Assembly (NCBI RefSeq): GCF_003259315.1
Contig: NZ_QLLT01000008.1
Location: 62,001-126,000 of the forward strand
From: Kitasatospora sp. SolWspMP-SS2h
Lineage (GTDB): Bacteria > Actinomycetota > Actinomycetes > Streptomycetales > Streptomycetaceae
Length of the DNA stretch: 64,000 bases
Direction of reading: 5' to 3'
Position 1 is the first letter of the stretch. Each line of letters begins with the position of its first letter. Position numbers and translations under genes: made by a program. Below the pieces are notes generated by a model. That model made no database searches, was not told where the DNA came from, and saw only the letters and a program-made list of their open reading frames with translations. Below, piece after piece: positions 18,445 to 27,501 of the stretch.

Positions 18445-21183
18445 GTGCGCCTGCGCCAATCAGCCGCCCTCGTCGTCGCCGCCGCGACCTCTGCCGTCGT
18501 CTTCCCCGCCTTCCACGCCGCGGCGGAGACAGCAGGCACCACGCTCTACGTGAACCGCCTCTCCGGTTCCTGCACCGACACCGGCAGCGGCGCCGAGGCC
18601 GCGCCGTTCTGCTCCGTGTCGGCGGCCGCGGCGGTGGTCGAGCCGGGTCAGACCGTCCAGGTCGTGCCGGGGACGGGCTTCTACCAGGAGAGCGTGACGC
18701 TCACTCGGTCCGGTACGCCGGAGAGGCCGATCACCTTCCAGGGCGTGTCGTTCCAGTCGCCGGGCGCGCGGCCGGTCCTGCGTCCGGCGTCGGGCTCCGC
18801 CAGCGCGTTCGTGCTGACGGGCGTGCACGACGTGGTGGTCCGCGGGTTCCAGGTCAGGGGCTACCCCGTCGACCAGAAGGCGTCCCCGCTGGTGGTCCGG
18901 GGCTCCTCCCGGATCAGTCTCGACCAGAACGAGTACGCCACCTCGCTGCTGTCGGGCGTGGACATCGCCGGGGACGGTTCGGAGGTCACGGTCAGCCGCA
19001 GCCGGTTCGCCTTCACCGGAGGGGTGTCCGTCGGCGCGGGCTCCCGCCGGACGCTGATCACCGCCAACGAGTTCAACCGGAGCAGGACGCGGGCGGTGGC
19101 CGTCACGGACGCGCCCGGCACCGTGGTCACCAACAACACCATCGCGTTCTCCTGCGGCGAGAGCGTGCGGATCGACGGAGCCTCCCCCGGCGCGGTGGTC
19201 GAGAACAACGTCATCTCCGCCGAGCACGGGGCGGACACCGACGTCACCCCGGCCGCGGCCTGCTCGGCGACCGACCGGGGCGAGGCGGAGATCGCGGTGT
19301 CCGCGGGGTCGGTCGGCGGCTCCAAGGTCGACTACAACCTCGTCCACCCGTGGGCGGACGGCTCGGCCTACGCCTGGGCCGGCACCGGGTACCCGACCGC
19401 CGCCGCGTTCGGCGCCGCCGTCCCCGGCCAGGCCGGGCACGACATCGACCTCGACGTCTCGTTCAACCCGAACGGCGACGGCCGCCTGCGCCTGCCGGAC
19501 TCGGCCACCGCGGCGATCGACTCGACCGACCCGACCGCGCCGGGCGTCGACACCGACATCCTCGGCAGCGGTGCCGTCGACCACCCGGGCGTCCCCAACA
19601 CCGGTGCCGGGGTCCGGGACCGGGGCGCCTTCGAGTCGGTCGGCCAGCGGTCGGTCAAGCTGACCGTGACCGCCGGCGTGCGGACCCTGCAGGGGCCGGC
19701 CCCGTTCGCCGTCTCGCTCACCGCCGCCGCGAACAACGCCTGGAACGTCCAGCAGGCCAACTACCGCTTCGTCTTCGGGGACGGCACGACGCTCGACTCG
19801 CCCGTGCCGACCGTCAGCCACACGTACACCATTCCCGGCGTCTACAACGCCTTCGTCACCGCGACCGACACCCTCGGAACACCCGTCAGCTCGGAGTCCA
19901 CCCGGGTCGACGTCCGGCCGGCGGGGAACCTGACCGCCGAGCTGGCCGTCCGGACGGACGAGCAGCTCGGGGCCGGCGTGACGGTGACCGTCTCCTCGCC
20001 GTACGCCCCTTACAGCAACTACTTCGTCAGCTTCGGGGACCGCGACAACAACGGCGACGGCCAGGTGCCGCCCGGCCTCCCCGCCCAGCACCAGTACTCC
20101 GCGCCCGGCACCTACGAGATCACCGCCATCGTCAACGACGAGTCCCTGCGGCAGACCGTGGTCCACAAGACCGTGACGGTCTCCAGCGCCGGGTACACGG
20201 CCTCGCTCGCCGCGGGCGAGCGCGTGCAACTGTTCGGCTTCCGTGCGGACAACGGGCAGCCGGTCAACGCGGGCACCAACTACACGCAGGGCCGGTGGGC
20301 GCCGTTCCTGCCGGTGCGGAGCGACGGCCGGCCCAGCGGCCGGGCCGGGGCGACCGCCTCGGTCATCACGCAGGACCAGTACCTGCGGTCGTTCTGGCTG
20401 GGCTCCGACAGCCGGATCCACTTCGCCGACCGCAACCTCGGGCCGAACGACGGCACCCTCGCCACCGGCCAGTGGGGCCCCTGGTCGGAGCTGACGGCCG
20501 CCGACCGGGCCGGCGCGCTGCCGGGCGTCACGCAGCTGACGGCCACCACGATCGGCTCCCAGGTGCACCTGGTGGCGGTGGCCGGCGGCCGGGTCTACGA
20601 GACGCACGCGGAGCGCGGCCTCTGGCAGTGGACCCGGTGGGGTGACGTCACCGGCGCGCTCGGCTTCCCGGCGGACGTGACCGGCGTGGCGGCGGCCTCC
20701 ACCGGAAACGTGGTGCACGTGGCGATGCTCAGCCGGAACGGCCGGATCCGGGTCGCCGACGGCGACTACAACCGCGGTCGCTGGGGCGGTGGCGACCTGA
20801 CGGCCCAGATCGGAGGGCTCCCCGCGATCCCGCAGCAGTTGGTCGCGGCGGTCACCCCCGGTTCGAGGTTCCAGCTCGCCGCGCTGGTCGACGGCAAGAT
20901 CCACCAGACGACCGGAGACTATGCATCCGGCGGTTGGAGCGGTTGGGGCAACGTCTCCAACGCGACCTCCATGCCCGATGCCACCCGCCTCGGGGCGGCC
21001 GCCACCGGCAACAGCCTCCACCTCTTCGCCCTCACCACCGACGGGGCGCTGGTGACCGCCGACGGCGACTACACCGCCGGCCGCTGGAGCCCGTACCGCC
21101 GGGTCGACAGCCCCTCCGGCACCGGCACGGTGGACCCGTTCGGCACCACCGGTCTCGACGTCTTCAGCGTGGCCGGCCGCTGA
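18445..21183 (+). CDS. Secreted beta-helix / PKD / propeller-repeat protein, paralogue A
   Basis: 912 aa. GTG 18445 is chosen because GGAG lies 9 nt upstream and it aligns with the start of the neighbouring paralogue (both begin near LRQSA); an in-frame GTG at 18406 would add 13 residues. A signal peptide (about 1-32, ending AFHAAAETAG) precedes a right-handed beta-helix (about 35-400) with the Cys pair in GSCTDTGSG...PFC and N-rich turns (VTNNTI, VENNVI). Two PKD-like Ig domains follow (about 410-590; FVFGDGTT, VSFGDRDNNGDG). The last 320 residues contain five or six GxW repeats (GRWAPF, GQWGPW, GRWGGGD, GGWSGWGNV, GRWSPY) resembling a lectin/tectonin-type propeller. The architecture suggests extracellular polysaccharide or surface binding; no catalytic residues are evident. 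Confidence 0.7.
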   Translation: MRLRQSAALVVAAATSAVVFPAFHAAAETAGTTLYVNRLSGSCTDTGSGAEAAPFCSVSAAAAVVEPGQTVQVVPGTGFYQESVTLTRSGTPERPITFQGVSFQSPGARPVLRPASGSASAFVLTGVHDVVVRGFQVRGYPVDQKASPLVVRGSSRISLDQNEYATSLLSGVDIAGDGSEVTVSRSRFAFTGGVSVGAGSRRTLITANEFNRSRTRAVAVTDAPGTVVTNNTIAFSCGESVRIDGASPGAVVENNVISAEHGADTDVTPAAACSATDRGEAEIAVSAGSVGGSKVDYNLVHPWADGSAYAWAGTGYPTAAAFGAAVPGQAGHDIDLDVSFNPNGDGRLRLPDSATAAIDSTDPTAPGVDTDILGSGAVDHPGVPNTGAGVRDRGAFESVGQRSVKLTVTAGVRTLQGPAPFAVSLTAAANNAWNVQQANYRFVFGDGTTLDSPVPTVSHTYTIPGVYNAFVTATDTLGTPVSSESTRVDVRPAGNLTAELAVRTDEQLGAGVTVTVSSPYAPYSNYFVSFGDRDNNGDGQVPPGLPAQHQYSAPGTYEITAIVNDESLRQTVVHKTVTVSSAGYTASLAAGERVQLFGFRADNGQPVNAGTNYTQGRWAPFLPVRSDGRPSGRAGATASVITQDQYLRSFWLGSDSRIHFADRNLGPNDGTLATGQWGPWSELTAADRAGALPGVTQLTATTIGSQVHLVAVAGGRVYETHAERGLWQWTRWGDVTGALGFPADVTGVAAASTGNVVHVAMLSRNGRIRVADGDYNRGRWGGGDLTAQIGGLPAIPQQLVAAVTPGSRFQLAALVDGKIHQTTGDYASGGWSGWGNVSNATSMPDATRLGAAATGNSLHLFALTTDGALVTADGDYTAGRWSPYRRVDSPSGTGTVDPFGTTGLDVFSVAGR

Positions 21184-21418
21184 TCCGCACCGCCGCAGCC
21201 GGCACCGGGTCCCGCCGATCCCGTCGGTGGGACCCGAACAATCGGACGTTGCCGGATGTTCCGGAAAACCGGCTCGACGGGGCCTCGGCCCGGGTGCCAA
21301 GCTGTGCCGGTTTCCCGCACCGCGCGGGGCGGCGGGGGACGGGCGACAGCTCCGACCACGCCTCCACGGCTGGTGCGGCCGGACGAATTTCCGATGGCAT
21401 CCCCTGGGAGAAGCGCCT

Positions 21419-24139
21419 GTGCCTCTGAGCCTGCGTCAGTCGGCCGTCCTCGCGGTGGCCGCCGCGACCGGCATCGTCACCGTCCCCGCTGTCTCGACAG
21501 CGCAGGCGGCCCCGGCCGACATCTACGTCAACAACTGGGGCGGCACCTGCTCGGACACCGGCGGCGGCACGGCCGCGCAGCCGTTCTGCACCATCTCCGC
21601 CGCCGCGGCCGTCGTCCGGCCCGGGCAGACCGTCCGGGTCGTCGGCATCACCACCTACGACGAGGCCGTGCACCTCACCCGCTCCGGTACGCCGGAGCAG
21701 CCGATCGTCTTCCTCGGCACCCCGCTCACGGACAGCGGCGCGGCGGAACAGCCGACGCTCTACCCGAAGCCGGCACAGGGAAGCGCGCTCACGCTGGACG
21801 GCGTGCACGACGTGGTCTTCCGCGGCTTCGGCTTCTACAGCCAGGACAGCACCGCGGCCAACCCGTCCGTCGTGGTGAAGAACAGCAGCCGGGTCACCAT
21901 CGACGGCAGCCTGTTCCCGGACGGCCGCCTCGCGGTCACCGGCGGCAGCGACGGCGTCACGATCAGCCGGAACACCTTCGTGGACCACGGCGGGATCGAC
22001 CTCGGCGCCGGCACCCAGCACGCGCTGGTCACCGCGAACCTGCTCAGCGACACCACGTCCGCCGCCGTCAAGGCCGTCGACGCGCCGGGCACCGCGATCA
22101 CCAACAACACCATCCTCCTCTCCTGCGAGGAGAGCGTCAGGCTCGATGGAGCCTCGCCCGACGCGGTGATCGAGAACAACGTGATCACCGCGGGGTACAC
22201 CCAGCGGTCCGGCACCCCGGTCGGCTGCAGTACGGCGGGGTCGACCCGCGGCGAGACCGAGATCTCGGTGTCCGCGGCGTCCACGGCCGGGACCGTGGTG
22301 GACTACAACTCCGTCCACCCGTGGCCCGACGCGAACGCCTACACCTGGAGCGGGACGCCCTACCCGACCGTCGCAGCGTTCCAGGCCACCGGCCGGGGCG
22401 CGCACGACATCGACGTGGACGTCAGCTGCATCAACGGGAACTGCAACATCCCGTCCTCCCGGCTGCCGGTCCTCCTCCCGGTCCTGGCGGACTCCGCCGA
22501 TCCGGACGCGCCCGGGGTCGGCACCGACCTGAGGGGCTACACCTACGCCGACCACCCGAACGCGGCCGACAACCCGGGCATCCGGGACCGGGGCGCGTAC
22601 GAGGCCACCGGCCAGCGGGGCGTCACCCTGGCGGTGACCTCCGGGCAGAGCGGGACCAAGCTCACCGCCCCGCTCACCGTGACCGCCACCGCCACGGTGC
22701 AGAGCGACTGGCCGATCGAACAGGCCGACTACGCGTTCACCTTCGGTGACGGCACCACGGTGCACTCCACCTCGCCGACGGTCACCCACACCTACCTGAC
22801 GGCCGGTACTTTCCAACCCTCCCTCACCATCGTCGACAAGCACGGCGCGAAGGCCTCAGCCAGCGGTTCGTCCTTCCAGGTCGCCACCACCCAGCTCGCG
22901 GCCGACCCCGCGATCGAGGTCGACCCGGGGCTGTACGCGACGATCCTGCCGCACGTCACCACGCCGTGGTACCTCAGCTCCGAGGAGATCGACTTCGGCG
23001 ACGGCACCCCCAAGGAGTCCAGCACCTACGGGTCGAGCGCCTACTACCACCAGTACATGGTGGCCGGCGACTACCAACTGACCCTCACCGACAGCGACGA
23101 CAGCGGGCGGACGCTGGTCACCAAGCGCACCGTACACGTGGCGAGCGCCCGGGACACGGCGGCACTGCAGCCCGGTCGGCGGGTGCAGCTGCTCATCCGC
23201 AACAGCAAGGACTGGCTCGGCGACGCCGGGGCGAACTACGACGCGGGCGTGTGGGGCGGGTTCATGCCGGTGCCCGGAGCCGGATTCCCCGCCAAGCAGG
23301 TCACCTCGCTGGCCTCGGTGACCACCGCCGACCAGTACCTGCGCGCCTTCGCGCTGGCGAACGGCAAGCTGTACAGCGCCGACCGCAACCTCGGCCCGGC
23401 GGCCGGCGGAGTGGCCCAGGGCCAGTGGCTCCCCTGGACCGAGGTGACCCGTGCGAACGGGGCGGGCGCACTGAGCGGCATCAGCCAGGTCTCGGCCGCC
23501 TCGACCGGCAACCGGATCCACGTCCTGGCGGTCGCCAACGGCCGGGTGTACGAGTCGTACGGCGACCGGGCGGCCGGCACCTGGACGAAGTGGGCCGACG
23601 TCACCGGCGCGCTCGGCTTCCCGGCCAACGCGACCAGCGCGTCCGCCGCGTTCATCGGCAACGTGCTGCACGTGGCGATGGTCTGCTCGGACGGGCACGT
23701 CCGGATCGGTGACGGCGACTACAACCGCGGCCGGTGGAGCGGCGGCGACCTGACCGGATCGATCGGCTACGCCTGGCCGTCGCAGTACACCAAGCCGGTC
23801 CAGGTCGGGGTGGCGGCCACGCCGGACGGCAAGCTGCACGTCTTCGCCGTGGTGTGGGACCGGCTCCTCGAAGCGACCGGCGACTACACGGCCGGGCGCT
23901 GGAGCAACTGGGGCGACGTCAGCGCCGCCACCGGGATGAACAAGGTCGGCCAGGTCACGGTCGCCGGGAACGGCAGCACCCTGCGGGTGTTCACCCTGGA
24001 CTCGGACGGCCCGGGGAACATCATCGAGGTGGACGGTGACTACGTCGCCGGGCGCTGGACGCGGGCCGCGCCCGTGAACGGCATCGGGCCGGCCGGCGGC
24101 GACTCCAGTACCTCCCTGTTCGCGGCAGCCGGGCTCTGA
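21419..24139 (+). CDS. Secreted beta-helix / PKD / propeller-repeat protein, paralogue B
   Basis: 906 aa from GTG 21419, with GGGAGAAG just upstream. It has the same domain order as paralogue A: signal peptide (LRQSAVLAVAAATGIVTV...AQA), beta-helix with the Cys pair in GTCSDTGGG...PFC, two PKD-like domains (FTFGDGTT, IDFGDGTP), and a C-terminal GxW repeat region containing WADVTGALGFPA and GDGDYNRGRW, near-identical to stretches in A. The beta-helix has an extra Cys pair near CINGNCNIP. It lies 235 bp after paralogue A on the same strand and is closed by a strong terminator. Probable tandem duplication. An extracellular carbohydrate-binding or adhesive role is inferred from architecture only. 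Confidence 0.7.
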   Translation: MPLSLRQSAVLAVAAATGIVTVPAVSTAQAAPADIYVNNWGGTCSDTGGGTAAQPFCTISAAAAVVRPGQTVRVVGITTYDEAVHLTRSGTPEQPIVFLGTPLTDSGAAEQPTLYPKPAQGSALTLDGVHDVVFRGFGFYSQDSTAANPSVVVKNSSRVTIDGSLFPDGRLAVTGGSDGVTISRNTFVDHGGIDLGAGTQHALVTANLLSDTTSAAVKAVDAPGTAITNNTILLSCEESVRLDGASPDAVIENNVITAGYTQRSGTPVGCSTAGSTRGETEISVSAASTAGTVVDYNSVHPWPDANAYTWSGTPYPTVAAFQATGRGAHDIDVDVSCINGNCNIPSSRLPVLLPVLADSADPDAPGVGTDLRGYTYADHPNAADNPGIRDRGAYEATGQRGVTLAVTSGQSGTKLTAPLTVTATATVQSDWPIEQADYAFTFGDGTTVHSTSPTVTHTYLTAGTFQPSLTIVDKHGAKASASGSSFQVATTQLAADPAIEVDPGLYATILPHVTTPWYLSSEEIDFGDGTPKESSTYGSSAYYHQYMVAGDYQLTLTDSDDSGRTLVTKRTVHVASARDTAALQPGRRVQLLIRNSKDWLGDAGANYDAGVWGGFMPVPGAGFPAKQVTSLASVTTADQYLRAFALANGKLYSADRNLGPAAGGVAQGQWLPWTEVTRANGAGALSGISQVSAASTGNRIHVLAVANGRVYESYGDRAAGTWTKWADVTGALGFPANATSASAAFIGNVLHVAMVCSDGHVRIGDGDYNRGRWSGGDLTGSIGYAWPSQYTKPVQVGVAATPDGKLHVFAVVWDRLLEATGDYTAGRWSNWGDVSAATGMNKVGQVTVAGNGSTLRVFTLDSDGPGNIIEVDGDYVAGRWTRAAPVNGIGPAGGDSSTSLFAAAGL

Positions 24140-24146
24140 TCCGCGT

Positions 24147-24182
24147 CCGAAGGCCCCCGCGCACCGGCGCGGGGGCCTTCGG
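24147..24182 (+). terminator. Strong hairpin terminator after the secreted paralogues
   Basis: A perfect 16-bp stem (CCGAAGGCCCCCGCGC with its complement) around an ACCG loop, 8 nt after the stop codon. Confidence 0.85.
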
Positions 24183-24416
24183 CGTTTCCGGGCCGCGCTG
24201 AGCTGCGGTGATGTGGACGGGCGCGGCTGCGCATCGACCGATCGGATGATGCGGGGGTCCACCGGAACGCTCGCTGGGTCGAGCCGGTTCGCCGACGAAG
24301 TGGGGCCGGGGGCAGGGCAAATATGGAGTCGGGACGTCGACTGACCCGCCCCCACCCGCCGCCCGCATCTGTCGAGGCATTCCGTGCCGTACCTGCCGCC
24401 CCTCAGGAGGAGGACC

Positions 24417-25085
24417 GTGATCACCGCCAACGACCGACGCCTGCTCACCGCCGCGCACACCGGCGACCTCGACGCCGCCCGGACCGCCCTGGCGGCGGGC
24501 GCCGACCCGGAGGCCCGCGATCCGCACGGGCGGACGCCCCTGCTGCTGGCGGCGCTCGCCGACCGGGTGCCCGTCGCCGAACTGCTGGTCGCCGCCGGGG
24601 CGGACCCGGACGCCCAGGACGAGCGGGAGGACAGCCCCTGGCTGGTCACCGGTGTCACCGGCAGCGTGCCGATGATGCGCGCCCTGCTGCCCGCCGGGCC
24701 GGACTTCGGGCTGACCAACCGGTTCGGCGGGGTGAGCCTGATACCCGCCGCCGAGCGCGGCCACGTCGCCTACGTGCGAGCCGTGCTGGCGGAGACCGAC
24801 ATCGACGTCGACCACGTCAACCGACTGGGCTGGACGGCCCTGCTGGAGGCCGTGATCCTCGGCGACGGCGGCAGCGCGCACGCCGAGGTCGTCCGGCTGC
24901 TGCTCGCCGCGGGCGCGGACCCGGGGCTCGCCGACACCGACGGCGTGACACCGCTGCGGCACGCCGAACGGCGCGGCTTCGGCACCCTCGCCGAACTGCT
25001 CCGGAAGGCCGAGGCCGGAGCCGGAACTCGGGCCGGGACCCGGGCCGGAGCCCGGAACGAACGGGAGAACGGAGGCGCCGGATGA
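24417..25085 (+). CDS. Ankyrin-repeat protein
   Basis: 222 aa from GTG 24417, directly after a strong AGGAGGAGG SD; an in-frame ATG at 24384 lacks one. It contains about five ankyrin repeats: TAAHTGDLDAARTALAAGADPEARDPHGRTPLLLAAL, VAELLVAAGADPDAQ, VVRLLLAAGADPGLADTDGVTPLRHAE and more degenerate ones between. The tail is short and Gly/Ala/Arg-rich. No signal peptide, so cytoplasmic. Its stop overlaps the ATG of the next gene (ATGA), so the two proteins are translationally coupled and likely act together. The binding partner is unknown. Confidence 0.82.
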   Translation: MITANDRRLLTAAHTGDLDAARTALAAGADPEARDPHGRTPLLLAALADRVPVAELLVAAGADPDAQDEREDSPWLVTGVTGSVPMMRALLPAGPDFGLTNRFGGVSLIPAAERGHVAYVRAVLAETDIDVDHVNRLGWTALLEAVILGDGGSAHAEVVRLLLAAGADPGLADTDGVTPLRHAERRGFGTLAELLRKAEAGAGTRAGTRAGARNERENGGAG

Positions 25086-26239
25086 CGACCACCCGCCGCA
25101 GGCGCACCTGCCGCACCGGTCCACTGTTGCGGCTGCTGCTGGCGGCCGTGCCGGTGCTGGCCCTCCTGCTGGCCGGCTGCGCCGACCCGGACGGCGACGG
25201 TGCGGCCGGAGCCCCCGCCGTGCCCACCTCCGCCCCCGCCGCCGCGCGATCGGCCGACGCGGCACCGACCCCGGCCGGGACGCTGCTGGTGGCCGACTTC
25301 GGGTCTGACACCGCGACCTTCGTCGACCCGACGCACGGAGCGGTCGGTTCGGTGCGGGTCGGCACGGCGCCGTACGCGGTGGCGGTCGGGCCGGACGGGC
25401 GGGCCTGGGTGAGCACCGCGGAGGGCGTCGCCGAGATCGACACCCGGGCGCGCACGCTGCTCCGGAGCATCCCGTACCGCAGCTGGGCCGGGCCCGCGGG
25501 CACGGGCGAGTACCGGGGCGGCGGCATGGGGCTGGCCCTGTCGCCCGACGGCACCCGGCTGTACGTCGGCGTGAACATACCGGGAGGCGACGGCGTGCTG
25601 GAGGTCATCGACACCGCGAAGGGCGAGGTCACCGGCGCGGCCCCGATCGGTCGGCGCCCCTTCGACGTCGACGTCTCGCCGGACGGGCGGGAGGTCTACG
25701 CGACCGGCCACGACTCCTTCGACGTGACGGTGGTCGCGGCGGACGGCCTGGCCACCCGCCGGATCCAGGTCGCGCCCTACGGCACCGAGGGCGGGCTCGG
25801 CTCCTGGCTGAAACCGCACTACACGGCGGTCCGGCCGGGCGACGGCAGACTGCTGCTCCCCTTCGAGGGCGAGCGCCTCGCCGTGGTCGACCCGGCCACC
25901 GGCCAGGTCGCCATCGAGCCGATGACCGCCGACACCCATCAGCACGGCGTCACCATCGCCCCGGACGGACGCCTGCTGGTGGTCGGCTCCGGCCCGATCA
26001 CCAAGGACAACCGGGGCCCCAGCCTGACGGTCCGCAACCCCGACGGCAGCGAACGGATCTACCCACTCGGCATCCCGCACGAGAACGTGGCGCTCTCGGC
26101 GGACGGACACACGGCCTACGTCACCGGCGGCTTCACCAGGGACGGCTCCTGGGACGGAATCACCCTGGTCGACCTCGACAGCGGTGCCACCCACCGGGTG
26201 GAGGCCGGCCACCGGCCACTGGGGGTGGCAGTGCTCTGA
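25082..26239 (+). CDS. YncE-like beta-propeller lipoprotein
   Basis: 385 aa from ATG 25082. The basic N-terminus and hydrophobic stretch (LLRLLLAAVPVLALLLAGC) end in a clear lipobox, Cys37. After an Ala/Pro/Ser-rich linker, residues about 65-385 form a seven-bladed propeller of YVTN/YncE type. Typical blade motifs include VGTAPYAVAVGPDGRAWV, GMGLALSPDGTRLYV, RRPFDVDVSPDGREVYATG and HRPLGVAVL at the end. It is expected on the outer face of the membrane. A role in ligand or cofactor binding, or as an accessory to an electron-transfer protein, is speculative. It is coupled to the ankyrin gene by a 4-bp overlap. Confidence 0.8.
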   Translation: MTTTRRRRTCRTGPLLRLLLAAVPVLALLLAGCADPDGDGAAGAPAVPTSAPAAARSADAAPTPAGTLLVADFGSDTATFVDPTHGAVGSVRVGTAPYAVAVGPDGRAWVSTAEGVAEIDTRARTLLRSIPYRSWAGPAGTGEYRGGGMGLALSPDGTRLYVGVNIPGGDGVLEVIDTAKGEVTGAAPIGRRPFDVDVSPDGREVYATGHDSFDVTVVAADGLATRRIQVAPYGTEGGLGSWLKPHYTAVRPGDGRLLLPFEGERLAVVDPATGQVAIEPMTADTHQHGVTIAPDGRLLVVGSGPITKDNRGPSLTVRNPDGSERIYPLGIPHENVALSADGHTAYVTGGFTRDGSWDGITLVDLDSGATHRVEAGHRPLGVAVL

Positions 26240-26474
26240 CGGTCCGGCAGTCGGCGAGGGGGAGCAGCAGAGGGAGAGCGGGACAGGATCGAGCGGTCGA
26301 GCGGTCGAGCGATGCCCGGCGGGAGGGAGGTGGAGTGGTGGAGGGCGGATGAGGTTCGGCCGCCGGGCGGCGAGCCGTGCCGGACGGCGGGCGGTGCCGG
26401 GCGGTGCCCGGCGGTGTCGGACCGCCGGGCGGCGCTCGGGTGGGCTGCCGGGAGGCAGGCTCTAGGGTGGGCGG
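26240..26474. other. Low-complexity spacer with leaderless -10 for the PLP enzyme
   Basis: 235 bp rich in short G/C repeats (for example GAGCGGTC repeated near 26290). TAGGGT at 26463-26468 lies 6 nt before the ATG at 26475, a leaderless-type -10. I see no other element. Confidence 0.5.
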
Positions 26475-27368
26475 ATGCTTCCCGCCGCTGTCCTGCCCAC
26501 GCCGTTGATGCCGGTCGACGATCCGGAGTTCGCCGCCGCGGGGGCGGAGCTGTGGCTCAAGCGGGACGACCTGGCGCATCCCACGGTGCCCGGCAACAAG
26601 TGGCGCAAGCTCGCGCCCAACCTGGAGCGGGCGGTCGCGGAGGGGGCCCGGGGGCTGCTCACCTATGGCGGGGCGTACTCCACGCACGTGCGGGCGGTGG
26701 CGGCGGCTGCGGGCGGGCTCGGATTGGCCAGTGTCGGGGTGATCCGCGGGGCGGAACTCGCCGGGCAGCCGCGCAACTGGTCGCTGGCGCGGGCCGAACG
26801 GGACGGGATGGTGCTGGAGTTCGTCGAGCGTTCCGTCTACCGGGCGGTGGCGGGTGGCCGGGTTGAGCGGCGGGCGGGGTACTACGTGCTGCCCGAGGGC
26901 GGCTCCAACGGCCTGGCCGTGCGCGGTGCCGCGGTGATCGCCGGTGAACTCGCCGACCAGCTCACGGACTTCGGTTCGCGGGACGTGGTCTGCTGCGCGG
27001 TCGGCACCGGTGGCACGCTGGCCGGCATCGCGGCGGGGCTGCCGGCGGGGCCGCAGGCGCTCGGCGTGGCGGTGCTGCGCGGGGAGGGCTACCTGGAGGA
27101 CGAGGTGACGGTGCTGCACCGGGCCGGTTGCGGGCGGGAGTTCGCCAACTGGCGGCTGGCCCACGGTTGGCACGGCGGCGGCTACGGGCGGGTGCCCCCG
27201 GAGCTGGAACGATTCGCCGGCTGGTTCGAGGCCGCGTACGGGGTGCCGGTGGAGCGCAGGTACGTGGCGAAGGCGCTGTGGGCGGTGTACGGGCTGCTGC
27301 GGGCGGGCGAGTTGCGGGACCGCCGGGTGACGGTGGTGGTGACGGGGGTCCCCGACCCGGCGCCGTGA
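26475..27368 (+). CDS. PLP-dependent ACC deaminase / D-cysteine desulfhydrase family enzyme
   Basis: 297 aa from ATG 26475, no SD (predicted leaderless). It has the fold-type II PLP pattern: ELWLKRDDLAHPTVPGNKWRKL, with the Schiff-base lysine in GNKWRK near residue 46, then TYGGAYSTHVRAVAAAA and the phosphate-binding AVGTGGTLAGIAAGL near residues 175-189. Members deaminate 1-aminocyclopropane-1-carboxylate or desulfhydrate D-cysteine. Without the diagnostic substrate-pocket comparison I cannot choose, and D-cysteine desulfhydrase is commoner in bacteria. It converges on the LCP gene across a shared hairpin. Confidence 0.8.
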   Translation: MLPAAVLPTPLMPVDDPEFAAAGAELWLKRDDLAHPTVPGNKWRKLAPNLERAVAEGARGLLTYGGAYSTHVRAVAAAAGGLGLASVGVIRGAELAGQPRNWSLARAERDGMVLEFVERSVYRAVAGGRVERRAGYYVLPEGGSNGLAVRGAAVIAGELADQLTDFGSRDVVCCAVGTGGTLAGIAAGLPAGPQALGVAVLRGEGYLEDEVTVLHRAGCGREFANWRLAHGWHGGGYGRVPPELERFAGWFEAAYGVPVERRYVAKALWAVYGLLRAGELRDRRVTVVVTGVPDPAP

Positions 27369-27440
27369 AGCCGTGCGGCGGGGTGGCGCGGTGACGCGGT
27401 GGAGCGACCCGGTGGGGTAACGCGGTGGGGCCCGACCACC

Positions 27441-27473
27441 CGCCCGTTCCCGGAGCGGTCTCGGGAACGGGCG
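27441..27473. terminator. Bidirectional hairpin between PLP enzyme and LCP genes
   Basis: CGCCCGTTCCCG and CGGGAACGGGCG form a perfect 12-bp stem with a 9-nt loop between two convergent genes. Confidence 0.7.
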
Positions 27474-27501
27474 GACAGCGGACGGGCGAGCAGGCGAACG
27501 G

